A DNA stretch of 64,000 bases from Bacillota bacterium (GTDB taxonomy: Bacteria > Bacillota > Clostridia > Lachnospirales > Cellulosilyticaceae), in the NCBI GenBank assembly GCA_023410675.1, contig JAEYPM010000017.1, forward strand, positions 34,149 to 98,148, written 5' to 3'. The position numbers were made by a program, and so were the translations under genes. Below, one piece after another: positions 25,252 through 34,624 of the stretch. Numbering within the stretch: the first letter of the stretch is position 1; every line of letters begins with the position of its first letter. Below the pieces are notes generated by a model. That model was given only the letters and a program-made list of their open reading frames with translations. It did no database searches and was not told the DNA's origin.

Positions 25252-26469
25252 ATGAAATTAGCCTTATTAGGATATGGAACAGTTGGAAGAGGGGTTGTTG
25301 AAGTTATCCGAAACAATCAAAGCAGAATTAATCAAAATGCTGGTGATGAAATAGAAGTAAAATATATACTGGATATCAGAGACATAGATGAAGAAGATGT
25401 GAAAGGCCTTATGGTAAAAGATTTTGAAGTTATACTTCAAGATGAGGAAGTGGATATTGTTGCAGAAGCTATGGGGGGGATAGAACCTGCTTATACCTTT
25501 GCTAAAGCATCACTCTTAAAGGGGAAAAGCTTCGTAACATCGAATAAAGAACTGGTAGCACTTCATGGTGCAGAACTTATAGAGATTGCACATGATCATG
25601 ATGTAAATTTCTTATTTGAAGCAAGTGTAGGTGGTGGCATTCCTATCATTAGACCACTTAATCAATCTTTGACTGCAGATGAAATATATGAGATAACAGG
25701 AATATTAAATGGAACGACTAATTTTATCTTAACTAAGATGAAAAATGAGGGAAGCTCATTTGATGATGTTTTAAAAGAAGCACAGGAGCTGGGTTATGCA
25801 GAAAGAAATCCAGAAGCAGATGTTGAAGGGCATGATGCGTGCCGTAAAATAGCTATCCTTTCTTCTTTAGCATTTGGGGAACATGTAAGTTATCAGGATA
25901 TCCCAACGGAAGGGATTACTAAAGTTTCAAAAGAAGATATGCAGTACGCTTCTAAGTTAGGCTATGTAATTAAGCTTCTGGCTACATGTAAGAAACAAGA
26001 TAATGATATTTTTGCACGGGTGGCACCAATGATGATCAAAGATAACCATCCACTTGCTATGGTAAATGATGTATTTAATGCTATTTTTGTCAAAGGCAAT
26101 GCAATTGGTGATGTTATGTTCTATGGAAAAGGAGCAGGAAAGCTTCCTACAGCAAGTGCAGTTGTAGCTGATATTGTTGATGCCGTAAAACATAAAGGAA
26201 CACATATTATTTCAAGGTGGGGTAGAGAAAAGATTGAGCTTAAGGATAAGCAAAAAGTAAAAACGAGATATTTTGTTCGCATGCAAAAAGATGATCTAAT
26301 CATTAACACATTATTAAAAGAGATGTTTAATAATATAGAAGTGGTAGATGCTCTTTCAAATGAATATGCATTTATAACTGCTGAAGAAACAGAAAAGTAT
26401 TTTGATGAACAATTTGAAAAGCTTAGGAAAAATGCAAAAGTTTTAAGTACAATACGTATAGAAAAATAG
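25252..26469 (+). CDS. hom: Homoserine dehydrogenase
   Basis: Reduces aspartate semialdehyde to homoserine with NAD(P)H, the branch step to threonine and methionine. The nucleotide-binding motif GYGTVGRGV is at residues 7-15, the catalytic region has GGIPIIRPL and GILNGTTNFILTKM near 150 with EAQELGYAERNPEADVEGHDA near 185, and an ACT domain fills about 335-405. Length 405 is that of the Firmicute form with ACT. AGGAGG precedes the ATG. Second gene of the threonine operon. Confidence 0.96.
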   Translation: MKLALLGYGTVGRGVVEVIRNNQSRINQNAGDEIEVKYILDIRDIDEEDVKGLMVKDFEVILQDEEVDIVAEAMGGIEPAYTFAKASLLKGKSFVTSNKELVALHGAELIEIAHDHDVNFLFEASVGGGIPIIRPLNQSLTADEIYEITGILNGTTNFILTKMKNEGSSFDDVLKEAQELGYAERNPEADVEGHDACRKIAILSSLAFGEHVSYQDIPTEGITKVSKEDMQYASKLGYVIKLLATCKKQDNDIFARVAPMMIKDNHPLAMVNDVFNAIFVKGNAIGDVMFYGKGAGKLPTASAVVADIVDAVKHKGTHIISRWGREKIELKDKQKVKTRYFVRMQKDDLIINTLLKEMFNNIEVVDALSNEYAFITAEETEKYFDEQFEKLRKNAKVLSTIRIEK

Positions 26470-26481
26470 GAGGTAAGGTCC

Positions 26482-27702
26482 TTGAAATATATAGTAATTC
26501 TTGCAGATGGTATGGCAGATGAGCCTATTCTAGAACTAGAGGGAAAAACACCGCTTGAATATGCCTATACTCCTGTGATTGATAGCTATGCAACAAAAAG
26601 TACTATTGGTATGGTTAAAACTATTCCTGAAGGGTGTCCTAAAGGAAGTGATACGGCAAATCTTTCTGTGTTAGGTTATAGCCCTAAAAAATATTATTTT
26701 GGTAGAAGCCCTTTAGAAGCTTTAAGTATGGGCGTAGAACTGAAAGATACAGATGTTACCTTTAGAACGAATATTATTACGCTTTCTGAGGAAGAAGATA
26801 CTTATGAAGAGAGGCGTATCTTAGATCATAGTGCAGATGAAATAACTACAGAGGAAGCAAAAGTACTTATTCAAGAAATTGAAAGGCAACTTGGTGATGA
26901 AGTAAGAAAATTTTATCCTGGTGTAAGCTATAGACATCTTCTCGTATGGGATAAAGGAACAACAAAGGTAAAACTGACACCCCCTCATGATATTTTAGAT
27001 CAAAAGACTGGAGATTACAGACCAGAAGGAGATCATGCAGATATCATTTGGGACCTTATGAAAAAAAGCTACGAAATACTTAATCATCATCCAATCAATG
27101 AATTAAGAAGGAAAAAAGGCCTAAAGCCTGCTAACAGTATATGGATTTGGGGAGAAGGAAGCAAACCACAACTACCTTCTTTTAAGGAGAAATATGGTGT
27201 TGAAGGTGCTGTTATTTCAGCAGTAGATTTAATTAAGGGAATAGGAATAGCTGCTGGTATGAAAAGCATAGATGTAGAAGGGGCAACAGGAAATGTACAT
27301 ACCAATTATAAAGGCAAAGCAGATGCTGCCATTTCATGGATTGTGAAAGAAGATAAAGATTTTGTTTATGTACATTTAGAAGGGCCAGATGAATGTGGTC
27401 ATAGAAATGAAATGGAAAACAAGATAAAAGCGATAGAGCTAATTGATGAGAAAATAGTTAAACCTATTATTCATGAATTTACAGAAAATAATATTGATTT
27501 TAGACTACTTGTTGTTCCAGACCATCCAACACCACTTAAATATAGAACACATACTGCAGACCCTGTACCCTTTATGATTTTTGATAGTATAAACCATGAA
27601 TTTCAAGAACATAATAGGTATGCAGAGAAGTTTGCAAAAGAAACAGGCGTGTTTATTGAAGAAGGCGAAAATCTTATGGATTTCTTTATTAATGGAAAAT
27701 AA
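26482..27702 (+). CDS. apgM: Cofactor-independent phosphoglycerate mutase (ApgM) family protein
   Basis: A 406-residue member of the archaeal-type 2,3-bisphosphoglycerate-independent phosphoglycerate mutase family in the alkaline phosphatase superfamily. Metal-site motifs: ILADGMADEP (Asp8), the nucleophile Ser in KGSDTANLSVLGY near 52-62, HLEGPDECGH near 294, and VVPDHPTPLKYRTHTADP near 340. In amino-acid operons of Clostridia and others, this family has been proposed as an alternative homoserine kinase. Here it lies between hom and lysC, with a canonical thrB downstream. The start is TTG at 26482, with GGAGG 9 nt upstream. Confidence 0.88.
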   Translation: MKYIVILADGMADEPILELEGKTPLEYAYTPVIDSYATKSTIGMVKTIPEGCPKGSDTANLSVLGYSPKKYYFGRSPLEALSMGVELKDTDVTFRTNIITLSEEEDTYEERRILDHSADEITTEEAKVLIQEIERQLGDEVRKFYPGVSYRHLLVWDKGTTKVKLTPPHDILDQKTGDYRPEGDHADIIWDLMKKSYEILNHHPINELRRKKGLKPANSIWIWGEGSKPQLPSFKEKYGVEGAVISAVDLIKGIGIAAGMKSIDVEGATGNVHTNYKGKADAAISWIVKEDKDFVYVHLEGPDECGHRNEMENKIKAIELIDEKIVKPIIHEFTENNIDFRLLVVPDHPTPLKYRTHTADPVPFMIFDSINHEFQEHNRYAEKFAKETGVFIEEGENLMDFFINGK

Positions 27703-27754
27703 ATCATAAAGCTTAGTAGAGAAATAACTCAAAAAGTATGGAGGAGGACCTATA

Positions 27755-28963
27755 GTGTTAATAGTACAAAAATTTGGTGGAAGCTCTGTAGCCAATGCTG
27801 AAAGAGTATTTAATGTTGCAAGAAGAATAGCAGAAGCTTATAAAAAAGGGAATGAAGTTGTTGTTGTTCTCTCAGCACAGGGCGATACAACAGATGATCT
27901 TATTGCAAAGGCAAAAGAAATAAGTAAAAATCCAGGCAAAAGAGAAATGGATATGCTTTTATCTACAGGTGAACAGCAGTCAGTAGCTCTTATGGCTTTA
28001 GCATTAGCTGAGCTAGGTTACCCAGCTGTTTCGTTAAATGCATACCAAGTAGGTATGATTACAACCTCAGCATATGGAAATGCTCGCTTAAAAAAAATTA
28101 GACCTGATAGAATAAGAAGAGAGTTAGATAGGAAAAATATTGTTCTTGTAACAGGCTTCCAAGGTATCAATCGCTTTGATGATATTACAACTTTAGGTAG
28201 AGGGGGTTCTGATACAACAGCAGTGGCGATAGCAGCCGCACTTCATGCGGATCAATGTGAAATTTATACTGACGTAGATGGTGTTTATACGGCAGATCCA
28301 CGTGTTGTAAAAAATGCTAAAAAACTTAATGCCATTACATATGATGAAATGTTGGAACTGGCATCACTTGGAGCTAAAGTGCTTCACAACCGCTCAGTAG
28401 AGCTTGCAAAAAAATATAATGTAGAGTTAGTTGTTCGATCAAGTTTAACAAATGCAGAGGGAACTGTCGTTAAGGAGGTATGCAAGATGGAAAAAATGTT
28501 AATTAGTGGTATAGCGGGAGATGATGAAATAGCACGTGTGTCTTTAATAGGAATTAAAGATACACCAGGAAAGGCCTTTGATATATTCTCAACATTCGCA
28601 AAGAAAAATATTAATGTAGACATTATTCTTCAATCTATAGGACGTGATGGGACAAAGGATATTTCTTTTACAGTTGAAGATACAGCACTTCCAGATGTTA
28701 AAGAAGTTGTAGCACAAAATCTTGAAAGATGGGGTGCTAAGCAAGTAGATTACAACGAAGACTTAGCAAAGGTTTCTGTAGTAGGTGCTGGTATGGCAGC
28801 TGACTCAGGAATTGCTGCAAAAATGTTTGAAGCTATGTATAATTCTCACATAAACATTCATATGATTTCTACATCAGAGATTAAGATATCTATACTTATT
28901 GATAAAAAAGAAATGCATAAAGCAATGAATGCTATTCATGAGATATTTGGCTTAGAAGAATAA
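27755..28963 (+). CDS. lysC: Aspartate kinase
   Basis: Phosphorylates aspartate, the first step to lysine, threonine and methionine. The kinase domain begins with VQKFGGSSV (Lys6) and includes LLSTGEQQSVALMA, VTGFQGI, TLGRGGSDTTAVAIAAAL and YTDVDGVYTADPR. Two ACT domains follow (about 265-330 and 342-402), giving feedback control; the pattern fits the lysine/threonine-sensitive single-enzyme type. Start is GTG at 27755 after GGAGGAGG. A terminator-like hairpin follows, before thrB. Confidence 0.96.
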   Translation: MLIVQKFGGSSVANAERVFNVARRIAEAYKKGNEVVVVLSAQGDTTDDLIAKAKEISKNPGKREMDMLLSTGEQQSVALMALALAELGYPAVSLNAYQVGMITTSAYGNARLKKIRPDRIRRELDRKNIVLVTGFQGINRFDDITTLGRGGSDTTAVAIAAALHADQCEIYTDVDGVYTADPRVVKNAKKLNAITYDEMLELASLGAKVLHNRSVELAKKYNVELVVRSSLTNAEGTVVKEVCKMEKMLISGIAGDDEIARVSLIGIKDTPGKAFDIFSTFAKKNINVDIILQSIGRDGTKDISFTVEDTALPDVKEVVAQNLERWGAKQVDYNEDLAKVSVVGAGMAADSGIAAKMFEAMYNSHINIHMISTSEIKISILIDKKEMHKAMNAIHEIFGLEE

Positions 28964-28978
28964 GAATATAAAACAAAC

Positions 28979-29020
28979 GCCCTAGTACCAGGTAAATAGA
29001 CTTGGTATTAGGGCTCTTTT
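28979..29020 (+). terminator. Internal terminator between lysC and thrB
   Basis: GCCCTAGTACCA and TGGTATTAGGGC (one G-T pair) form a 12-bp stem around a loop of about 14 bases, followed by TCTTTT. It probably lowers but may not stop transcription into thrB. Confidence 0.7.
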
Positions 29021-29047
29021 AGAATGTTACATCAAGGAGGAATAGAT

Positions 29048-29956
29048 ATGATTAAGGTAAAAGTTCCAGCAACAACAGCGAATATGGGTCCTGGATTTGA
29101 CAGCATTGGGATGGCACTTCAGATGTATAATATTGTTTTCGCAGAAGAGATCGAAAGTGGTCTTGAAATTATTATACAAGATGGAAACAAAGCTATTCCC
29201 ACAGATGAAAGCAACCTTATTTATCAAACAATAAGTTATTTCTATAGAGAAATTGATCAGAAGGTGCCAGGTGTTAAGCTGGTGCAGCAAGATAGTATTC
29301 CTCATACTAGAGGGCTTGGAAGTAGTGCAGCTTGTATTGTAGCAGGACTACATATAGCCAATGCATTAAGTAAAAGTTTTTTCTCAAAAGAAGAACTTGT
29401 TCAGATGGCAGCACAGCTAGAAGGGCATCCTGACAATACAACGCCAGCTATTTTAGGAGGGATGACTATTGGAGCTATGAATGATATAGATATGAAATAT
29501 GTTAAAGTCAATGTTGCCCAGAACTTGCATTTTGCTGTGATGATACCTGATTTTACTCTTTCAACAGAACTTGCACGCAGTGTTTTGCCAAAGGAAATAT
29601 CTTTAAAGGATGGTGTATTTAATGCTTCAAGAGCCGCACTGCTCACAGCATCTATGATTACGGGGGATGTTGATAACCTTCCTATGGCGATGGAAGATAG
29701 GTTCCATGAGCCATATAGAATGCATCTTATTTCAGGAATGAAGGGAATATTTATGGAGGCAAAGAAACATGGAGCAAAAGGAATATTTCTAAGTGGTGCA
29801 GGGCCTACCATCATTGCTGTAATTAAAAATGTAGTAGCCTTTAGAAGGGAAATGGTAAGCTATTTAGGAACCCTAGAACATAAATGGCAGGTTCAAATGC
29901 TTCAAGCAGATCAAAGTGGTGCTAAGGTATGGATCGATGAAGAACTTAGATATTAG
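29048..29956 (+). CDS. thrB: Homoserine kinase (GHMP family)
   Basis: ATP-dependent phosphorylation of homoserine on the way to threonine. N-terminal KVPATTANMGPGFDS and the phosphate-binding loop PHTRGLGSSAA (about residues 83-93) identify the GHMP kinase; EGHPDNTTPAILGG and a C-terminal GAKGIFLSGAGPTI complete the family set. Length 302. ATG 29048 has AAGGAGG 8 nt upstream. Threonine synthase (thrC) is not in the window. The operon thus encodes both this enzyme and the apgM-like candidate. Confidence 0.95.
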   Translation: MIKVKVPATTANMGPGFDSIGMALQMYNIVFAEEIESGLEIIIQDGNKAIPTDESNLIYQTISYFYREIDQKVPGVKLVQQDSIPHTRGLGSSAACIVAGLHIANALSKSFFSKEELVQMAAQLEGHPDNTTPAILGGMTIGAMNDIDMKYVKVNVAQNLHFAVMIPDFTLSTELARSVLPKEISLKDGVFNASRAALLTASMITGDVDNLPMAMEDRFHEPYRMHLISGMKGIFMEAKKHGAKGIFLSGAGPTIIAVIKNVVAFRREMVSYLGTLEHKWQVQMLQADQSGAKVWIDEELRY

Positions 29957-30108
29957 GGTTTAATATTTTGTGAATTGATATTTTTACTTTTACACTAGTG
30001 CAGTATAATAAAGATAAAAGCAATCGATGGGGGCTATACTTTCATGTTATATTGTGGAAAGAGTCAGAAGTGGCGATTTGTATTAAGAGCAATTAAGGAG
30101 AATATACC

Positions 30109-31311
30109 ATGAATAAGTTATTCGTTTATATAACTGTATTAAGTTTATTTTGTCTTACAAATTGTGCCAAAACTGAAAGCATTTTCAAACAAGAAAGGGA
30201 AATTGATTATACAGCATTTTTAAGTGACTTATATGAAAATAAATCTTTTGATGAGGAATTTGAATTTTTCATAAAAGACTTAGATAATAACAGTATTCCC
30301 GAATTAATTATTGCGAAAAATGGTATTAATAGTATAGACGTGTATACATTTAATGATAAAGTAGTTGAGCTAGGAAATCATTATTTTGAAACAGCGACAA
30401 CCAGATTGTTTTCTTCAGACAATTCGTCATATCCAGGGATATTTTGTTATTTTGAAGGTGGTGGATTAGATCATTATGGATATATAACCATAAAGGACAA
30501 TAAATTAGTGTATGAAGAATTATGGAATGAAGATTATTCAGGAATATCAAAAGAATTAGGAATAAGCCGGGAAAGAATTAAAGAAATTTCTACAGATAAA
30601 CAGCTTATCAATGAATCCAATAAAGTTTATAAAGAGAATAGTGATTTGTCATTTCAAAGACTTGAGAAGGACAATATTCGATTATCAAGTAGTATTTTAC
30701 AACAGCAAAATAAGGAGGGAACTGAATCTTTATTAGATAATATTTTTCCTCATAAAAAAGACTTTATATGGTATTATGAAGGAACAAATGATGCAGAGAA
30801 AATCGCCATACTTGATAATATTACAAATAAAGATAAACAGTATGTTTTGACCATAAAATCATGTAGCGAAGATTTGACAGGGGAAGCAACGTTAGAAGAT
30901 AGAATTTCATATAGTACAATAGAGATAACTGATGATCAAATTGTATGTGATGACTCAATTATTTTGCGTGCACCTTTAGTTAATGGTAATACATGGGCAA
31001 CAGATTACAAAATTAAGCCATCTGGAATAATGTATAAAGCCACAGTTGAAATTATTGAAGTTAGTGGTAATTTGATTAAGACAAAAACAATTATAAATAC
31101 AGATGATAATGATATAGAAGAGCAGTATGAAGAGATCACAGTATATGAACGAGGAATTGGTGTAATATCTCAGTGGTATAACATTGCTGGAATGGACGAT
31201 TATATGCAGGGGCTAGACCTAAAGAAGACATATGATAAACCTGAAATTCCTGGAAAATGGTATCTATTGCCATATCAAATAGAAATAGAAAAAATTAATG
31301 AAGTAGAGTAA
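30109..31311 (+). CDS. Putative surface lipoprotein of unknown function
   Basis: A 400-residue protein with an N-terminal hydrophobic segment and Cys19 in LFCLTNCAK, a non-ideal lipobox (Asn before Cys), so lipid attachment is likely but not certain. An acidic motif FIKDLDNNSIPELIIAK near 50 resembles the calcium-binding turn of FG-GAP/dockerin-like repeats. The C-terminal half (about 210-395) contains LVNGNTWATDYKI, a pattern seen in uncharacterised Clostridia secreted proteins. No enzymatic motif. The gene is alone; a TATAAT box lies near 30004. Confidence 0.7.
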   Translation: MNKLFVYITVLSLFCLTNCAKTESIFKQEREIDYTAFLSDLYENKSFDEEFEFFIKDLDNNSIPELIIAKNGINSIDVYTFNDKVVELGNHYFETATTRLFSSDNSSYPGIFCYFEGGGLDHYGYITIKDNKLVYEELWNEDYSGISKELGISRERIKEISTDKQLINESNKVYKENSDLSFQRLEKDNIRLSSSILQQQNKEGTESLLDNIFPHKKDFIWYYEGTNDAEKIAILDNITNKDKQYVLTIKSCSEDLTGEATLEDRISYSTIEITDDQIVCDDSIILRAPLVNGNTWATDYKIKPSGIMYKATVEIIEVSGNLIKTKTIINTDDNDIEEQYEEITVYERGIGVISQWYNIAGMDDYMQGLDLKKTYDKPEIPGKWYLLPYQIEIEKINEVE

Positions 31312-31434
31312 AGTCAATAGATGAGTAAATGAGAAACTTAGATAGTGAGTATCTAAATCTATAAAAATTTTATGGAATATTTTCCTTTTTTCTGTTTTTA
31401 TGTTAAACTATAAGCAAATAATGATCACATCATA

Positions 31435-31466
31435 AATAGTTGACTAAATATTTGTTATGTGAATTC
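31435..31466. repeat. Hairpin related to the first stem of the leader element
   Basis: TCACAT (31435-31440) and ATGTGA (31457-31462) pair, followed by ATTCTATAT. The minus strand reads TATAGAATTCACAT, the same opening as leader element copy A. The second stem (GAGAAA/TTTCTC) is not found. Lies upstream of tex. Confidence 0.4.
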
Positions 31467-31497
31467 TATATATTAAAGCAAGATAAAGGAGTTTGTT

Positions 31498-33627
31498 ATG
31501 GATATCACACACATTCTGCAAGAAGAACTGAAAATTACGAAAAGTCAAGTAGAGAACACCATAAAACTAATAGAAGAAGGAAACACTATTCCTTTTATTG
31601 CAAGATATAGAAAAGAGCTTACAGGTGGTTTAAATGACGAAATACTAAGAAACTTTTATGAGCGTTATACCTATCTATTAAATCTAGAGGCAAGAAAAGA
31701 GCAAGTTTTAAGAAGTATTGAAGAACAAGGTAAGCTCACTAAGGAGTTACAAGAAGCGATTGAAAAGGCAGAAACTGCTTCAGCAGTTGAAGACCTATAC
31801 CTTCCATATAGACCAAAGAAGAGAACACGAGCAACGATTGCAAGAGAAAAGGGATTAGAACCTTTAGCATTGATCATCAAAGCACAGAAAGAAACAAATA
31901 TTGAAGAAAGAGCAAAAGAATTTATCAATGAAGAAAAGCAAGTAACTTCTGCAAGTGATGCTTTGCAGGGAGCTATGGACATACTTGCAGAAGATATATC
32001 TGATGAGGCAGTGTATAGAGGTTTTATAAGAGCTATTACTTTTAAGAAGGGCATCCTTTTGTCCAAGGGAAAGGTTTCAGATGAAAAGACAGTTTATGAT
32101 ATGTACTATGAGTATAGTGAAAAAGTGAGCACTATCCCAGGACATCGTATACTGGCTATTAATCGTGGTGAAAAAGAAAAAGTATTATCTGTTAAGATAG
32201 AGGCACCAATTGACGAAATAATACTGTATTTAGAAAAGAATATTATTGTTAAAGACAGCACAACATCAAGTCTTCTTCAGTCTATTATAGAGGATAGCTA
32301 CAAAAGACTCATTGCACCTGCAATAGAAAGAGATATTCGAAATGAGTTAACCTTAAAAGCAGAAGATGGTGCTTTAGAAGTATTCAAGAAAAACCTTTAT
32401 CAACTCCTTATGGGAGCACCAATTAAAGGGCACAACGTCATGGGCGTTGATCCAGCTTATAGAACAGGATGTAAGATAGCAGTGGTGGATGGGACAGGAA
32501 GAAAGCTTGATAAAACAGTAATCTTCCCAACACCACCACAAAATAAGGTAGAAGAAGCAAAAGAAACATTAAAGAAACTAATAGATAAATATGATGTAGA
32601 TCTTATTTCTATTGGAAATGGCACAGCTTCCCGTGAGACAGAAAAGTTTGTAGCAGACTTGTTAAGAGAAATTGATAAAAAAGTGCACTATGTAATTGTA
32701 AATGAGGCAGGAGCATCTGTATATTCAGCATCTAAACTTGCAACAGAAGAGTTTCCAAATGATGATGTAGGGGTAAGAAGTGCTGTGTCTATTGCACGAA
32801 GACTTCAAGATCCACTTGCCGAACTTGTAAAGATAGATCCAAAATCAATTGGTGTTGGACAGTATCAGCATGATATGAATCAAAAAAGACTAGAGGAAAG
32901 CTTAGGCGGCGTAGTCGAAGGAGCAGTTAATCAGGTTGGCGTTGATATTAATACGGCTTCAATGTCATTACTTCAATATGTAGCAGGTATTAAGAAAAGT
33001 GTTTCTCAAAATATTATTGCTTATAGAGATGAGATTGGTAAGTTTACAAGTAGACAGCAAGTCAAAAAAGTTAAAGGGCTAGGTCCAAAAGTTTTTGAAC
33101 AATGTGTGGGCTTTTTAAGAATAATAGATGGGGACAATTTCCTAGACGCTACAGGAGTACACCCAGAATCCTATGATATTGCAAAGAAACTACTTAAAGA
33201 ACTTAACTATGATATCAAAAAGGATAAAAGCTTTTTAGATATAAGCAAGAAAGTTGGAGACATAGAAGTTTTAGCAGAAAAGCTAGAAGTGGGGGTTCCA
33301 ACATTAACAGATATTATCAAGGAGTTAGAAAAACCTGGTAGAGATCCTAGAGAAGATATGCCAAAACCTATTCTGCATAGTGAGGTGCTTGAGATAAAGG
33401 ATTTAAAGATAGGTATGAAGCTTAAAGGAACAGTAAGAAATATTGTGGACTTTGGAGCATTTGTTGATATTGGTGTGCATCAAGATGGTCTTGTGCATGT
33501 TTCCAAAATGTCCAATAAGTATATTAAACATCCATTGGAAGTGGTTAAAGTAGGTGATGTTGTTGATGTAAGTATTTTGTCAGTAGATGTAGAAAGAGAA
33601 AAAATTTCACTCTCAATGAAGGAATAA
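31498..33627 (+). CDS. tex: Tex family RNA-binding transcription accessory protein
   Basis: A 709-residue Tex/YdcI protein with the N-terminal Tex domain (NTIPFIARYRKELTGGLND pattern near 22), a YqgF-like RNase H fold (MGVDPAYRTGCKIAVVD near 322), HhH motifs (about 495-560) and a C-terminal S1 RNA-binding domain (about 632-706: GMKLKGTVRNIVDFGAFVDI, HVSKMS). It acts in the cytoplasm, binds nucleic acid and influences transcription or RNA turnover. Ribosome site AAAGGAG. Followed closely by a small gene, probably co-transcribed. Confidence 0.95.
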   Translation: MDITHILQEELKITKSQVENTIKLIEEGNTIPFIARYRKELTGGLNDEILRNFYERYTYLLNLEARKEQVLRSIEEQGKLTKELQEAIEKAETASAVEDLYLPYRPKKRTRATIAREKGLEPLALIIKAQKETNIEERAKEFINEEKQVTSASDALQGAMDILAEDISDEAVYRGFIRAITFKKGILLSKGKVSDEKTVYDMYYEYSEKVSTIPGHRILAINRGEKEKVLSVKIEAPIDEIILYLEKNIIVKDSTTSSLLQSIIEDSYKRLIAPAIERDIRNELTLKAEDGALEVFKKNLYQLLMGAPIKGHNVMGVDPAYRTGCKIAVVDGTGRKLDKTVIFPTPPQNKVEEAKETLKKLIDKYDVDLISIGNGTASRETEKFVADLLREIDKKVHYVIVNEAGASVYSASKLATEEFPNDDVGVRSAVSIARRLQDPLAELVKIDPKSIGVGQYQHDMNQKRLEESLGGVVEGAVNQVGVDINTASMSLLQYVAGIKKSVSQNIIAYRDEIGKFTSRQQVKKVKGLGPKVFEQCVGFLRIIDGDNFLDATGVHPESYDIAKKLLKELNYDIKKDKSFLDISKKVGDIEVLAEKLEVGVPTLTDIIKELEKPGRDPREDMPKPILHSEVLEIKDLKIGMKLKGTVRNIVDFGAFVDIGVHQDGLVHVSKMSNKYIKHPLEVVKVGDVVDVSILSVDVEREKISLSMKE

Positions 33628-33658
33628 AATATTTATTTTATTGTGGAAGGGATACCAT

Positions 33659-34189
33659 ATGAGATACGAGAAAGAAAAGCAAGTGGAAAAAACTAAAGAA
33701 AAAATGAAAGATGTGGCTAAAGATAAGGCAAGGGCAAAAGCAATAAGTGATAAAGCACTTGATTTAGCTATAAAAGAAATGATAAAAGAAGCTGAACTTC
33801 AGGAAGCACCTAAGTACAATATGCCAATCGATATCTCACAGGAACAATGGGCAGCACTCCTTACGAACAACGATATTTTTACACAAAAGAATAGAGAATT
33901 AGTCGTGACCCTATATTTTATGGGAGGGAGAATGGATGCTGACGATTTTGCTGAAGAAGAAGGCTATTCTTTAACCTATCCTTACAAACAGGTGGCTATG
34001 ACCCTAGGAAAAAGAATTCAAGAACAATTAAAAATAGAAGTACCAAAAGACGAAGAGGGTAAGCTTTTGTGGTGGCATATATTATTTTTAGGTTACCTAG
34101 AGGATAATAAAAATTTCACATGGTATCTAAGACCAGAGCTAAGTGAAGCTATAGAGCTACTGATTGCAGAGGGCAAAATAAAAAGATAA
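33659..34189 (+). CDS. Hypothetical protein with lysine-rich N-terminus and wHTH-like C-terminus
   Basis: A 176-residue protein. Residues 1-50 are highly charged and helical (coiled-coil-like KEKQVEKTKEKMKD). Residues about 60-170 resemble, from memory, the small winged-helix-like domain found at the N-termini of McrB-type and related restriction ATPases, with the pattern LYFMGGRMDADDFAEEEGYS, LGKRIQEQL, LLWWHILFLG and WYLRPELSEAIELL. It is not fused to an ATPase here. ATG 33659 follows AAGGG; an in-frame TTG upstream is less likely. Placed 31 bases after tex. Assignment of the fold is tentative. Confidence 0.6.
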   Translation: MRYEKEKQVEKTKEKMKDVAKDKARAKAISDKALDLAIKEMIKEAELQEAPKYNMPIDISQEQWAALLTNNDIFTQKNRELVVTLYFMGGRMDADDFAEEEGYSLTYPYKQVAMTLGKRIQEQLKIEVPKDEEGKLLWWHILFLGYLEDNKNFTWYLRPELSEAIELLIAEGKIKR

Positions 34190-34268
34190 GCTTTTAATGA
34201 AATTATCCTATTGAAATTTGATAAGTAGTGTAGTACTATATTTATAATCAAATAAATCAATTCGAATT

Positions 34269-34381
34269 CTTCGGGGCAGGGTTAAATTCCCGACCGGCGG
34301 TGATAGTCCGCGACTGCATAGGTTACTATGCACTGATTTGGTGAAATTCCAAAACCGACAGTATAGTCTGGATGGCAGAAG
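34269..34381 (+). promoter_or_regulatory. FMN riboswitch (RFN element)
   Basis: The RFN landmarks are present in order: TTCGGGGCAGGGTTAAATTC, CCGACCGGCGGTGATAGTCC, GCGAC, GATTTGGTGAAATTCC, AAAACCGACAGT and TAGTCTGGATGGCAGAAGA. A promoter probably lies at 34211-34248 (TTGAAA or TTGATA, then TATAAT at 34243). FMN binding should favour the terminator at 34430 and turn off ribU. Placement upstream of a riboflavin transporter is the usual one. Confidence 0.96.
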
Positions 34382-34429
34382 ATGCTAGGTTATTTGCATA
34401 AATAAGAGACTTATTTTAGCATGTTAATG

Positions 34430-34463
34430 GCAACCCATATTAAGAAGAGTGGGTTGCTTTTTT
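34430..34463 (+). terminator. FMN riboswitch expression-platform terminator
   Basis: GCAACCCA and TGGGTTGC form a perfect 8-bp stem around a purine-rich loop, followed by seven T. Confidence 0.88.
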
Positions 34464-34487
34464 GATGATTAATTTTCCTTACATATG

Positions 34488-34583
34488 GAATTTACATGAA
34501 AATTTTAACTCATAGTATGTAAATTCATCAGTGAGAAATAATATTTAATTAATGAATCAGTTAAATATTTGGATGGTTTCTCT
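34488..34583 (+). ncRNA. Recurrent structured leader element, copy C
   Basis: GAATTTACAT (34488-34497) pairs with ATGTAAATTC (34517-34526); a 6-nt linker; GAGAAA (34533-34538) pairs with TTTCTC (34577-34582); inside, ATATTTAA (34541-34548) and TTAAATAT (34561-34568) close a loop TTAATGAATCAG with the shared TGAAT. Against copy A, the sixth pair of the first stem is T-A instead of C-G, again compensatory. Lies between the FMN riboswitch terminator and ribU, 42 nt before the ATG. Confidence 0.62.
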
Positions 34584-34624
34584 ATAAGGAATGATAACAT
34601 GTATCTAAAGGGAGGATTTATAAA

